Shown: positions 1-5,837, counted from the first letter of the stretch. The stretch: 7,017 nucleotides of DNA from CBDTTW01 sp965363675 (GCA_965363675.1 CBDTTW010000159.1:1-7017), one strand, 5' to 3'. The notes: generated by a model from the sequence alone, not told the origin. Made by a program: numbers and translations.

Positions 1-311
1 AGAAACCGGCGGACGCGCGTGGGTGCAGCGATGTGCGCCTGCCGCTGGAGTTCCGCTACAACCGTTTGCGGCGGCTCGGGGCGTCGGCGCGCTTCGAGGC
101 GGCGCGCGTGGCTCTCCGGGGGCAGGCCGCCGGGCTGGCGCAGTACGAGCTGACCGAGGGGCGCGGCCCCGGCGCCTCGTACCTGTGGGGCGTGTCCGGG
201 CAGTACGCCGTCAACCAGTACGTGCGCGCCTCGCTCTTCTACGACGGCCGCGCGCCGCGCGGCGTCCCGGTCATCCATACGTTCCGGATGCAACTGAGCG
301 CGCAGTTTTAG
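1..311 (+). CDS. 3' end of probable outer-membrane beta-barrel protein (partial)
   Basis: The reading frame is open from the left edge (third base of the window) to a TAG at 309-311, so the start and most of the protein lie outside. About 102 C-terminal residues are visible. The tail alternates polar and hydrophobic or aromatic residues (for example SGQYAVNQYVRASLFYDGR and IHTFRMQLSAQF) and ends in Phe, the usual form of a last transmembrane beta-strand recognised by the BAM machinery. The DGRAP...VIHT...LSAxF ending resembles C-termini of large uncharacterised surface proteins that I recall from Bacteroidota/Rhodothermota. This is a remembered resemblance, not a search result. An internal GTG at 33 is not a credible start because the frame continues upstream. 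It converges on murA with a 7-nt gap. The exact family is unknown, and a TonB-dependent receptor or an SprA-like protein would also fit. Confidence 0.65.
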   Translation, partial: KPADARGCSDVRLPLEFRYNRLRRLGASARFEAARVALRGQAAGLAQYELTEGRGPGASYLWGVSGQYAVNQYVRASLFYDGRAPRGVPVIHTFRMQLSAQF

Positions 312-318
312 GGGCGGC

Positions 319-1635
319 TTACGCGCTCATAGTCTGCGGCGTAACCTCGGCGAACTCGTCGTAGGTCTCGCGCCGCACCGCAAGGCCGGCCGCGCACAGC
401 TTGCCCTCCAGGTTCTCGTAGCCCCGGTCGAGGTGGTAGATGCGCTGCACGTGCGTCTCGCCGTCGGCCACCAGGCCCGCCAGCACCAGGGAGACGCTGC
501 CGCGCAAATCGGTGCTCATCACCTGCGCCCCGGAGATGCGCGCGCCGCCGGCCACCACTACTTCGTTGCCCACGACGATGGCGTTGACGCCCATGCGGTG
601 CAGCTCGGGGATGTGCGCGAAGCGGTCGGTGTAGATGTGGTCCGTGACGCGCGCGTTGCCCTTGGCCTGCGTCAGGAGCACCGTCCACTGGGCCTGCAAG
701 TCGGTGGGGAAGCCGGGGTAGACGCCCGTCTCGATGGAGACGGCTTCCAGGGCGTCCGGGGCGACCACGTCTACGAAGTCGGGGCCGAAGCTGAACGGCG
801 CGCCGGTGCGGGCGAAGGCGTCCACGAAGGCATGCCCGAGGTGGGCCGGCTCGGCGTTGGTGATGTGGATGATCTCGCCGGGGGCGCCGGCGATGGCCGC
901 CGCGATCATGAACGTGCCCAGCTCGATGCGGTCCGGGCAGTTGCGGAACGTGACGGGGCGCAGCTCCTCGACGCCTTCCATCTCGATCACGTCGGAGCCC
1001 AGGCCCTCGATGCGGGCGCCCATGGCCTCCAGCATCTGCCCGAAGACGACCACGTCCGGCTCCATGGCGGCGTTTTCGAGGCGTGTGCCGCCGGAGGCCG
1101 TGGCCGCGCCGAGCATCAGGTTGATCGTCGCCCCGACGCTGGAGGGCTCCATGCGGAAGACGCCGCCGCGCAGGCGGCCGCCGGGGGCCTGCGCGACGAC
1201 GTAGCCCATGTCCAGGTCGATCTCGGCGCCGAGCGCCTGCATGCCCTCGATGTGCAGGTTCACGGGGCGCGGCCCCCAGGCGCAGCCGCCCGGCAGCGAG
1301 ACGCGCGCATGCCCGCACCGCCCGAGGAGCGCGCCGAGCATGTAAAACGAGGCGCGCATCTTCTTGACCAGCTCGTACGGCGACTCGGGGAAGCCGATGC
1401 GCGAGGCGTCGATCCGCAGCCGGTGCGCCTCGGCGTCGAAGCTCACGTCGGCGCCGGTGATGCGCAGCACATGCGCGAACGTCGTCACGTCCTGCAAGTT
1501 GGGGATGTTGTCGATCACCGTGGCGCCGCGCCCGAGCAGCGCCGCCGCCATGAGCGGCAGCGCCGTATTCTTCGAACCGCTGACGGCGATCTCGCCGCGC
1601 ATTTGGCGCTTGCCTTCTACGACCAGTTTATCCAT
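319..1635 (-). CDS. murA: UDP-N-acetylglucosamine 1-carboxyvinyltransferase (MurA)
   Basis: A 438-residue cytoplasmic enzyme that transfers enolpyruvate from phosphoenolpyruvate to UDP-GlcNAc, the first committed step of peptidoglycan synthesis. The family hallmarks are in place: SGSKNTALPL with Lys22-Asn23 (E. coli K22/N23), Arg94 in KKMRASFY, the active-site loop PGGCAWGPRPV with the catalytic Cys118 (E. coli Cys115) and Arg123, YPGFPTDLQAQ with the general-base Asp312 (E. coli Asp305), and Arg404 in YHLDRGYENLEGKL (E. coli Arg397). Cys rather than Asp in the loop predicts fosfomycin sensitivity at this target. E. coli MurA has 419 residues; the extra length here includes a short C-terminal tail. 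The ATG start gives the standard MDKLVVEG beginning. There is no Shine-Dalgarno upstream, but the leader just before the ATG is AT-rich. It is transcribed away from the cysteine desulfurase, from a shared intergenic region. Confidence 0.97.
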   Translation of the reverse strand: MDKLVVEGKRQMRGEIAVSGSKNTALPLMAAALLGRGATVIDNIPNLQDVTTFAHVLRITGADVSFDAEAHRLRIDASRIGFPESPYELVKKMRASFYMLGALLGRCGHARVSLPGGCAWGPRPVNLHIEGMQALGAEIDLDMGYVVAQAPGGRLRGGVFRMEPSSVGATINLMLGAATASGGTRLENAAMEPDVVVFGQMLEAMGARIEGLGSDVIEMEGVEELRPVTFRNCPDRIELGTFMIAAAIAGAPGEIIHITNAEPAHLGHAFVDAFARTGAPFSFGPDFVDVVAPDALEAVSIETGVYPGFPTDLQAQWTVLLTQAKGNARVTDHIYTDRFAHIPELHRMGVNAIVVGNEVVVAGGARISGAQVMSTDLRGSVSLVLAGLVADGETHVQRIYHLDRGYENLEGKLCAAGLAVRRETYDEFAEVTPQTMSA

Positions 1636-1667
1636 TGTGCTAAATTGAACTCGGGGAAGCCGTGGCG

Positions 1668-1683
1668 CCCCGGCGCGCCGGGG
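1668..1683. repeat. Perfect 16-bp palindrome in the murA/desulfurase divergent region
   Basis: The sequence CCCCGGCGCGCCGGGG is its own reverse complement, with no mismatch and no spacer. It starts 6 bp from the murA-facing TATAAT, so it would cover or directly follow the murA transcription start. It could be a dimeric repressor operator, or, if transcribed, a 5' leader hairpin once a short loop is allowed. Palindromes made only of G and C also arise readily at this base composition. Confidence 0.5.
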
Positions 1684-1689
1684 TCGGGT

Positions 1690-1695
1690 ATTATA
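1690..1695 (-). promoter_or_regulatory. Candidate -10 element for murA (TATAAT)
   Basis: Read on the minus strand these bases are an exact TATAAT, in a window where AT-rich hexamers are rare. It lies 55 nt upstream of the murA ATG, which would put transcription start near 1681-1684 and give a leader of about 50 nt. At 17-bp spacing the upstream hexamer is TATTAA, a poor match to TTGACA. The Bacteroidota-type TAnnTTTG box is not present here. This is a motif match only. Confidence 0.4.
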
Positions 1696-1766
1696 GCTAC
1701 CCCGGCGGTGTATTAATAGTGTCCACTCGACGGAATAATTACATGCCGCCTCGCCGGCGGCCTTCC

Positions 1767-1771
1767 GGAGG
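1767..1771 (+). promoter_or_regulatory. Shine-Dalgarno site deciding the desulfurase start
   Basis: GGAGG lies 7 nt before the GTG at 1779. This spacing and strength favour that GTG over the in-frame ATG at 1743, which has no such site. Starting at the GTG also yields the usual family N-terminus, IYLDHAATTPL directly after the initiator. Confidence 0.75.
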
Positions 1772-1778
1772 CTTTCCC

Positions 1779-2969
1779 GTGATCTACCTCGACCATGCCG
1801 CCACGACGCCGCTCGACCCGCGCGTGCAGGTCGCCATGGAGGCCGTCCTGCGCGAGGCGTGGGGCAACCCCTCGTCGCTGCACGCCCTGGGGCGGGCGGC
1901 GCGCTTCCGGCTGGAGGACGCGCGCGAGCGCGTGGCGGCCTGCCTCGGGGCCGAACCCGCCGAGATCATTTTCACTTCCGGCGGCACGGAAGCCGACAAC
2001 CTGGCGCTTCGGGGCGTCGTCGGGGCGACGGGCGGCGGCCTGGCGACCTCGCCGCTGGAGCATGAGGCCGTGCTGCGCACCGCGCATGCCCTCTCCGAAG
2101 CGGGCCATGCCGTGGGGTGGGTCGCGCCGGACGCGTGGGGCCGCACGGAGCCCGCCGCGCTGGAGGAGGCGCTGGGGGTGGAGACGGGGCCGGGCGCGCA
2201 CGGGCCGGCGCTCGTCTCGCTGATGCACGCCAACAACGAAGTCGGGACGCTGAACGACGTAGCCGCGCTGGCGGCGGTGTGCCGCGCGCACGGGGCGCTT
2301 CTGCACACCGACGCGGTGCAGACGGCAGGGCTGCTGCCGCTGCGCGTGGACGCGCTGGGCGCGGATCTGCTCACGCTCTCGGGGCACAAGTGCTACGGCC
2401 CCAAAGGCGCGGGCGTGCTCTACGCGCGCGGCGGCGCGCCGCTCCGGAGCGCGCTGACGGGCGGCGCGCAGGAGCGCGGGCGCCGGGGCGGCACCGAGAA
2501 CGTGGCCGCGGCGGTGGGGCTGGCCGTCGCCCTCGAACTGGCGCAGGCCGAGGCCCCCGAGGCCGCCCTTCGCCTCGCCGCCCTGCGCGACTACCTGCGC
2601 GCCGCCCTTGAAGCGGCGCTCGGGGAGGGAAGCTTCCGGTGCAACACGCCTCCGGGCGCCGCCGCCGCGCCCCATGTGCTCAGCATTGCGTTTCCGCCGG
2701 ACGAGCGGGGGCCGCTCGACGGCGAGATGCTGCTGCTGGGGCTGGACCTGGAAGGCGTCTGCGTGTCGGCGGGCTCGGCCTGCACGAGCGGCGCGCTCAC
2801 GCCGAGCCATGTGCTGCTGGGCCTGGGCCTTCCCCGCGAGACGGCGGCGGCGGCGCTCCGCTTCTCGCTCGGCCGCGCCTCCACCCGCGCCGACCTCGAC
2901 GCCGCCGTGGAGGCGCTCGCGCGGGTGCTGCGCCGCATGGGGCGGCCCGCGCCGGGGGCGGGCGGGTAG
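1779..2969 (+). CDS. Cysteine desulfurase, NifS/IscS type (class V aminotransferase fold)
   Basis: A 396-residue PLP enzyme that removes sulfur from L-cysteine, giving alanine and an enzyme-bound persulfide for Fe-S cluster assembly or tRNA thiolation. Visible motifs, numbered from the GTG start: YLDHAATTPL near the N-terminus, SGGTEADNLALRG, His95 in PLEHEAVL, HANNEVGTLND, HTDAVQTAG, the PLP-binding Lys204 in SGHKCYGPKGAGVLY, GGAQERGRRGGTENV, and the persulfide-forming Cys335 in SAGSACTSG. The Cys loop is of the group I (IscS/NifS) kind rather than SufS. The length is normal for NifS-like proteins. The arginine- and glycine-rich end (RPAPGAGG) does not look like the conserved IscU-contacting tail of E. 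coli IscS, so I give no symbol. No IscU, IscA, SUF or MnmA gene is adjacent. The start is chosen from the GGAGG site; an upstream ATG at 1743 would add 12 residues. Confidence 0.94.
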   Translation: MIYLDHAATTPLDPRVQVAMEAVLREAWGNPSSLHALGRAARFRLEDARERVAACLGAEPAEIIFTSGGTEADNLALRGVVGATGGGLATSPLEHEAVLRTAHALSEAGHAVGWVAPDAWGRTEPAALEEALGVETGPGAHGPALVSLMHANNEVGTLNDVAALAAVCRAHGALLHTDAVQTAGLLPLRVDALGADLLTLSGHKCYGPKGAGVLYARGGAPLRSALTGGAQERGRRGGTENVAAAVGLAVALELAQAEAPEAALRLAALRDYLRAALEAALGEGSFRCNTPPGAAAAPHVLSIAFPPDERGPLDGEMLLLGLDLEGVCVSAGSACTSGALTPSHVLLGLGLPRETAAAALRFSLGRASTRADLDAAVEALARVLRRMGRPAPGAGG

Positions 2970-2975
2970 TTTTTT
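2945..2975 (+). terminator. Possible intrinsic terminator at the end of the desulfurase gene
   Basis: GCCCGC (2945-2950) and GCGGGC (2958-2963) can form a 6-bp all-GC stem with a 7-nt loop. Six bases later comes a run of six T (2970-2975), starting right after the TAG stop. T runs are very rare in this window, which supports the call. The stem lies inside the coding sequence and is separated from the T run by GGGTAG, so it is not a textbook form. Confidence 0.4.
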
Positions 2976-3021
2976 CCGAGGCGCGTATCCGTCTTTGCCG
3001 GGCCGGCGGGACGGGCCGCCT

Positions 3022-3048
3022 GCCCGCTGCGTCCAGGGCGCAGCGGGC
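3022..3048 (+). other. Strong hairpin: perfect 10-bp stem with 7-nt loop
   Basis: GCCCGCTGCG (3022-3031) is the exact reverse complement of CGCAGCGGGC (3039-3048), around a TCCAGGG loop. It lies between the desulfurase and the histidine kinase, 92 nt before the kinase ATG. There is no T run on its plus-strand 3' side, so it is not a standard intrinsic terminator in that direction. It may be a 3'-end stabilising stem of the upstream mRNA, part of the kinase leader, or a protein-binding inverted repeat. Directly downstream, TAGCGTTTG (3057-3065) is near the Bacteroidota -7 box TAnnTTTG but has one base too many. Confidence 0.6.
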
Positions 3049-3091
3049 GCATGGCATAGCGTTTGTCCGGGCACAGGCATCCCCTTCAGAC

Positions 3092-3126
3092 GGAGGCGCC
3101 GCGCCCGACGGGCGGCGCGCGCCTCC
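3092..3126 (+). other. Second inverted repeat in the histidine kinase leader
   Basis: GGAGGCGC (3092-3099) pairs perfectly with GCGCCTCC (3119-3126). Between them GCCC (3103-3106) can pair with GGGC (3110-3113), leaving a GAC loop and an internal bulge. The structure ends 14 nt before the kinase ATG, close enough to hinder ribosome binding if it forms. An alternative register also uses GGCGC (3114-3118), so the exact fold is uncertain. GC-only pairing arises easily at this base composition. Confidence 0.4.
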
Positions 3127-3140
3127 ACGCACGGCTTCGC

Positions 3141-3878
3141 ATGGTCATGGCTCTCCCGGATACGCTTTCCCGCAACCCCGCCTCGGCGCTGCTCGGCCGG
3201 CACGAGATCGGCGCCACCCTCTCCGACATCTCGGAGGTGCTCGCGCACCGGCTGCGCAACCTCGTAGCGGGCATAGAGGGCTACACCGACCTCCTCGCCT
3301 TCTCGCTCGAATCGACCGACGAGCGCGACCTGGCGCTGCGCATCATGCACGGCGCCGCCAAAATCAACCGCATCATCGACGATCTGCTGCTGTTCAGCCA
3401 TGCGCCGGAGCCGTCGCCGCTGCCGATGAACCCCTCGACGCTCGTCGCCGATTTCCTCTACAGCCTCGACGCGGCCGACCTGGCCCGCGTGGACTACCGG
3501 ATCGACGTGCCCGAGGGCCTCAGCGTCCTGGCCGATCCGCAGCAGATCCGGCAAGCGCTGCTCATCGTCATGCAGAACGCGCTCGAAGCCTCGGGCCGCG
3601 AGGGCGCCGTCGGGGTGCGCGTCTACGCGCCTGAGCCCGGCTTCCTCGGCGTGGACGTGCGCAACGCCGGCTGCATGCCGTTCGAGGATGCCGAGACGCT
3701 CATCTTCAAGCCCTTCTTTACCACCAAGTCCGAGAATCTGGGCGTGGGCCTCCCGATTGCACGGCGCATTGTGGAAGCGCACGGCGGAACGGTGTATCTT
3801 TCCGCGAATACCCCCGAGGCGGGAACGTGCATCACGTTCATGCTGCCCACGGCCGGCGAGGAGAGCGCGCTTTTCTAA
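3141..3878 (+). CDS. Soluble sensor-less histidine kinase of a two-component system
   Basis: A 245-residue protein with no membrane segment, signal peptide or room for a PAS/GAF sensor, only about 30 residues before the phosphoacceptor helix. The DHp region spans about residues 30-88: His36 in LAHRLRNLVAGIEGYTDLL is the likely phosphorylated residue and Asn40 sits at the +4 phosphatase position. The HATPase domain follows at about 125-238: N box LLIVMQNALEAS (Asn146), a G1-like VRNAG (Asn175, Gly177) where DxGxG is usual, IFKPFFTTK (189-196), and G2 ENLGVGLPIARRIVEAHGG (198-216). Arg37 replaces the acidic residue that normally follows the His. It should pass phosphate to the regulator 99 bp downstream. 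The start is uncertain: ATG 3141 is chosen over ATG 3147, and a TTG at 3063 would add 26 Arg/Pro-rich residues unlike any domain. No Shine-Dalgarno precedes any of these. Confidence 0.85.
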   Translation: MVMALPDTLSRNPASALLGRHEIGATLSDISEVLAHRLRNLVAGIEGYTDLLAFSLESTDERDLALRIMHGAAKINRIIDDLLLFSHAPEPSPLPMNPSTLVADFLYSLDAADLARVDYRIDVPEGLSVLADPQQIRQALLIVMQNALEASGREGAVGVRVYAPEPGFLGVDVRNAGCMPFEDAETLIFKPFFTTKSENLGVGLPIARRIVEAHGGTVYLSANTPEAGTCITFMLPTAGEESALF

Positions 3879-3977
3879 CCCTCTTTGCGCGGCAGGGCGC
3901 CGCCGCCGCTTCGGGATTACGTTTCGCCTGTCGCCTTGAACCGGCTCCGCCGGGTCAGGGCGCTTTTTGGCTTCCGC
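3879..3977 (+). other. 99-bp spacer between kinase and response regulator
   Basis: This is a GC-rich spacer with one AT-richer patch. TACGTTTC (3918-3925) matches seven of eight positions of the Bacteroidota -7 box TAnnTTTG, 52 nt before the regulator ATG. The TTTG at 3884-3887 is too far upstream (30 nt, not 19-21) to be its -33 partner. Co-transcription with the kinase gene is the simpler reading. No terminator and no sigma-54 GG/GC pair were seen. Confidence 0.25.
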
Positions 3978-5369
3978 ATGAACGCTCAGCGCCACATCCT
4001 GTTCGTCGATGACGAGCAACTGCTGCATGGCCTTTTCGACCGCTTGTTCTCCCGGCACGGCATCAAGGTGACCGGCTGCCTGACGGCCATGCAGGCCGTC
4101 GAGGAGCTGAAGAAACAGGCGTTCGACCTGGTCATCACGGATTTCATGATGCCCGACATGGACGGCGTGGAGCTGCTGGCGCACATCCGGCAGGAGTACC
4201 CGCAGACGCGCGTCATCATGATCACGGCGCATGCCAACGTGCAGCACGCCGTGCGCACCATGCAAACCGGCGCCATCGACTACATTCCCAAGCCGTTCTC
4301 GACGACGGAGCTGGTGGACCGGGTGCAGAACGTGCTGGCGGCCGAGCCTCCGGAAGGCGCCGCTGCGCCCCGGGCGCGCAAGGCCAAGTCCCGCAAGTCC
4401 GGCGCGGCCGTGGAGTACATCGGCGAGCACCCGAGCGTGCAGCGGCTCAAGGGGCTGCTCTCGCTGGTGGCCCGCAACAAGGCGCCCGTGTTCATCCAGG
4501 GCGAGAGCGGCACGGGCAAGGAGATCCTGGCGCGCCTGATCCACCAGATGAGCGACCGCGCCGAAGGCCCCTACGTCACGCTCAACTGCGCCAACCTGCC
4601 GCGCGAACTCGTCGAGAGCCACTTGTTCGGGCACCGCAAGGGGGCCTTCACGGGGGCCATCGAGGACATGACCGGCGCCTTCGAGCGCGCCGACGGCGGC
4701 ACCTTGCTCCTCGACGAGATCACCGAGATCGAGATGGGCACCCAGGCTAAGCTGCTGCGCGTGCTCCAGGAGCAGGAGTTTCAGAAAGTCGGCTCCTCCG
4801 AGGCGCAGAAAGTGGACGTGCGCGTTATCGCCACGTCCAACCGCAACCTGACGGAGGCTATCGCCTCGGGGGTGTTCCGCGAGGATCTCTACCACCGGCT
4901 TTCGGTGTTTCCGCTCTCGGCGCCGCCGCTGCGCGAGCGCGTCAGCGACATCCCGCTGCTGGCCGCCCACTTTGTCGGCAAGTACTGCGAACTCTACGGC
5001 TTTGCGCCCAAGACGCTCTCGCCCGCGCTCATGGCGCAGCTCGAAAGCTACAACTGGATCGGCAACGTCCGGCAGCTCGAAAACTTGGTGCAGCGGGGCG
5101 TGCTGCTCTCGGCCGAGCGCAGCGTGATCGAGGCCGACGACGTGTTCAACACGTTCTTCAGCGACGCCGGGTCCGGGGGTGGGAAGAGCGAGCCGCGCGC
5201 TCCCGGGTTGCACGCGCAAACCATCGACGACATGGAGCGCGAGATGATCCTCGAAGCGCTCGCGGCCACCGGCAACAATCAGCAGCTTGCCGCGGACCGG
5301 CTCGGCATCAGCGCGCGCACGATTCGCAACAAGCTCAAGAAGTACCGCGACGAAGGGTTTATCGACTGA
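3978..5369 (+). CDS. Sigma-54-dependent response regulator (NtrC/AtoC family)
   Basis: A 463-residue transcription activator of the enhancer-binding type. The receiver domain is at about 5-120: acidic pocket VDDE (Asp11, Asp12), phosphorylation site Asp55 in VITDFMMPDMDG, Thr83, and Lys105 in YIPKPF. A basic, Ala/Pro-rich linker covers about 121-146. The AAA+ domain is at about 147-385: Walker A GESGTGKE (175-182), the sigma-54-contacting loop GAFTGA (222-227), Walker B GGTLLLDE (Asp246, Glu247) and FREDLYHRLSVFPL with its arginine. The C-terminal Fis-type helix-turn-helix is in the last 40 residues (NNQQLAADRLGISARTIRNKLKKY). Everything needed to hydrolyse ATP and open RpoN promoters is intact. 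The start is the ATG giving MNAQRHILFVDDE; a TTG at 3885 would add 31 residues before the receiver and is unlikely. Its partner is the kinase upstream. Target genes cannot be named from this window. Confidence 0.95.
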   Translation: MNAQRHILFVDDEQLLHGLFDRLFSRHGIKVTGCLTAMQAVEELKKQAFDLVITDFMMPDMDGVELLAHIRQEYPQTRVIMITAHANVQHAVRTMQTGAIDYIPKPFSTTELVDRVQNVLAAEPPEGAAAPRARKAKSRKSGAAVEYIGEHPSVQRLKGLLSLVARNKAPVFIQGESGTGKEILARLIHQMSDRAEGPYVTLNCANLPRELVESHLFGHRKGAFTGAIEDMTGAFERADGGTLLLDEITEIEMGTQAKLLRVLQEQEFQKVGSSEAQKVDVRVIATSNRNLTEAIASGVFREDLYHRLSVFPLSAPPLRERVSDIPLLAAHFVGKYCELYGFAPKTLSPALMAQLESYNWIGNVRQLENLVQRGVLLSAERSVIEADDVFNTFFSDAGSGGGKSEPRAPGLHAQTIDDMEREMILEALAATGNNQQLAADRLGISARTIRNKLKKYRDEGFID

Positions 5370-5373
5370 CGCC

Positions 5374-5679
5374 TTACTCGGGCGGCTCCTCGGCGTAAGC
5401 GTCCGGGCTGCACGCCGCCAGCAAATCCGTGACGAAGCGCCGGGCCACCTCCTCCGACACCTCCCACGTCTGGTAGTACCCACTGGAAAGCCGCTCCGGC
5501 ACGGCGGCCGGCGGGCCGAGCGCCCGCAGGGCTTTGCGGGCCGCCTCGAAGGTTTCCCCGTGCCGCGCAATGGCCTCCTCGACCGGCTGCGACGCGCGCC
5601 GGCGCGCGCCGGGCAGAGCAGGTTCGTAGCGCATGTTTTCGTCCATCGGGGGCGAGCAGGGAATGTAGAGTCGCAGCAT
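5374..5679 (-). CDS. Small protein of unknown function
   Basis: I do not recognise this protein. From the ATG at 5679 it has 101 residues. It has no membrane segment and no signal peptide. The N-terminal part is Arg/Pro-rich (ALPGARRRAS), the middle is probably helical (PVEEAIARHGETFEAARKAL), an aromatic turn SGYYQTWEV follows, then a second helix (SEEVARRFVTDLLAAC) and an acidic end (AEEPPE). Third codon positions are almost all G or C in this frame, as in the neighbouring real genes, which argues for coding. The start is uncertain: ATGs at 5646 and 5634 would give 90 or 86 residues, a TTG at 5787 would give 137, and none has a clear Shine-Dalgarno. It ends 4 nt from the response regulator's stop, converging on it, and lies downstream of the TPR gene on the same strand. 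Confidence 0.55.
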   Translation of the reverse strand: MLRLYIPCSPPMDENMRYEPALPGARRRASQPVEEAIARHGETFEAARKALRALGPPAAVPERLSSGYYQTWEVSEEVARRFVTDLLAACSPDAYAEEPPE

Positions 5680-5791
5680 CCGGGCAGGGGGCGCCGCCGC
5701 GTTTACGCGCCGTCGTGCGCCGTCATGGGCGCTGCCGAAGGCGCCCTGGTGGTTGCAGCCGCATCGTTTAACCGTGTATCGGCGCAAAGGA

Positions 5792-5827
5792 GCCCGCCCT
5801 TAAGCCGGGCGCGCGGAATATCGCGCG
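5792..5827 (-). terminator. Weak candidate terminator/inverted repeats after the TPR gene
   Basis: Two small inverted repeats lie just past the TPR stop codon. CGCGCG (5810-5815) and CGCGCG (5822-5827) flank a GAATAT loop. Read on the minus strand, GCCCG (5810-5806) and CGGGC (5796-5792) flank a loop containing CTTAAG and are followed by TCCTTT. The stems are short and the T tract is broken, so termination here is only possible. If it does occur, the small gene downstream needs its own promoter within 5680-5791, where I see no clear one. Confidence 0.25.
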
Positions 5828-5837
5828 GGGGCGCTGC

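Larger units (their letters stand above)
1636..1778. promoter_or_regulatory. Divergent promoter region between murA and the cysteine desulfurase
   Basis: These 143 bp separate two outward-facing genes and must contain control signals for at least one of them. The region includes the only distinctly AT-rich stretch in the area, roughly 1688-1740, containing TATTATAGC, TATTAATAG and GGAATAATTAC. On the minus strand there is a perfect TATAAT, and next to it a 16-bp palindrome (both listed separately). For the plus strand, TATTAA at 1711-1716 is a possible -10 element, but I see no good -35 partner. The desulfurase frame stays open through this region, with an ATG at 1743 and a GTG at 1662. That is expected by chance at this GC content and does not make the region coding. 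Confidence 0.6.

Noticed and set aside
797..804. GGCGCGCC repeated at 797, 1672, 2433 and 6766
   Set aside because: Occurs inside coding sequence as well as between genes, as expected by chance at this GC content; not a convincing shared operator.
308..1318. Minus-strand frame overlapping murA in another phase
   Set aside because: Arg/Gly/Pro-rich frame typical of a shifted GC-rich gene; no motif.
433..1716. Plus-strand open frame of 427 codons opposite murA
   Set aside because: Shadow of murA: rich in Val/His/Asp/Ala with no recognisable fold, while murA on the other strand has every catalytic residue.
3063..3140. N-terminal extension of the histidine kinase from a TTG
   Set aside because: The added 26 residues are Arg/Pro/His-rich and not domain-like, and the DNA there is better explained as a structured leader.
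2639..3634. Plus-strand frame of 331 codons spanning the desulfurase end and kinase start
   Set aside because: Out of phase with both real genes, Arg/Ala/Gly-rich and without domains.
1713..5570. Minus-strand open frame of 1285 codons opposite the desulfurase, kinase and regulator
   Set aside because: It is antisense to three genes with clear motifs. High GC removes stop codons from the opposite strand, and the translation is low-complexity Arg/Ala/His-rich with no domain.
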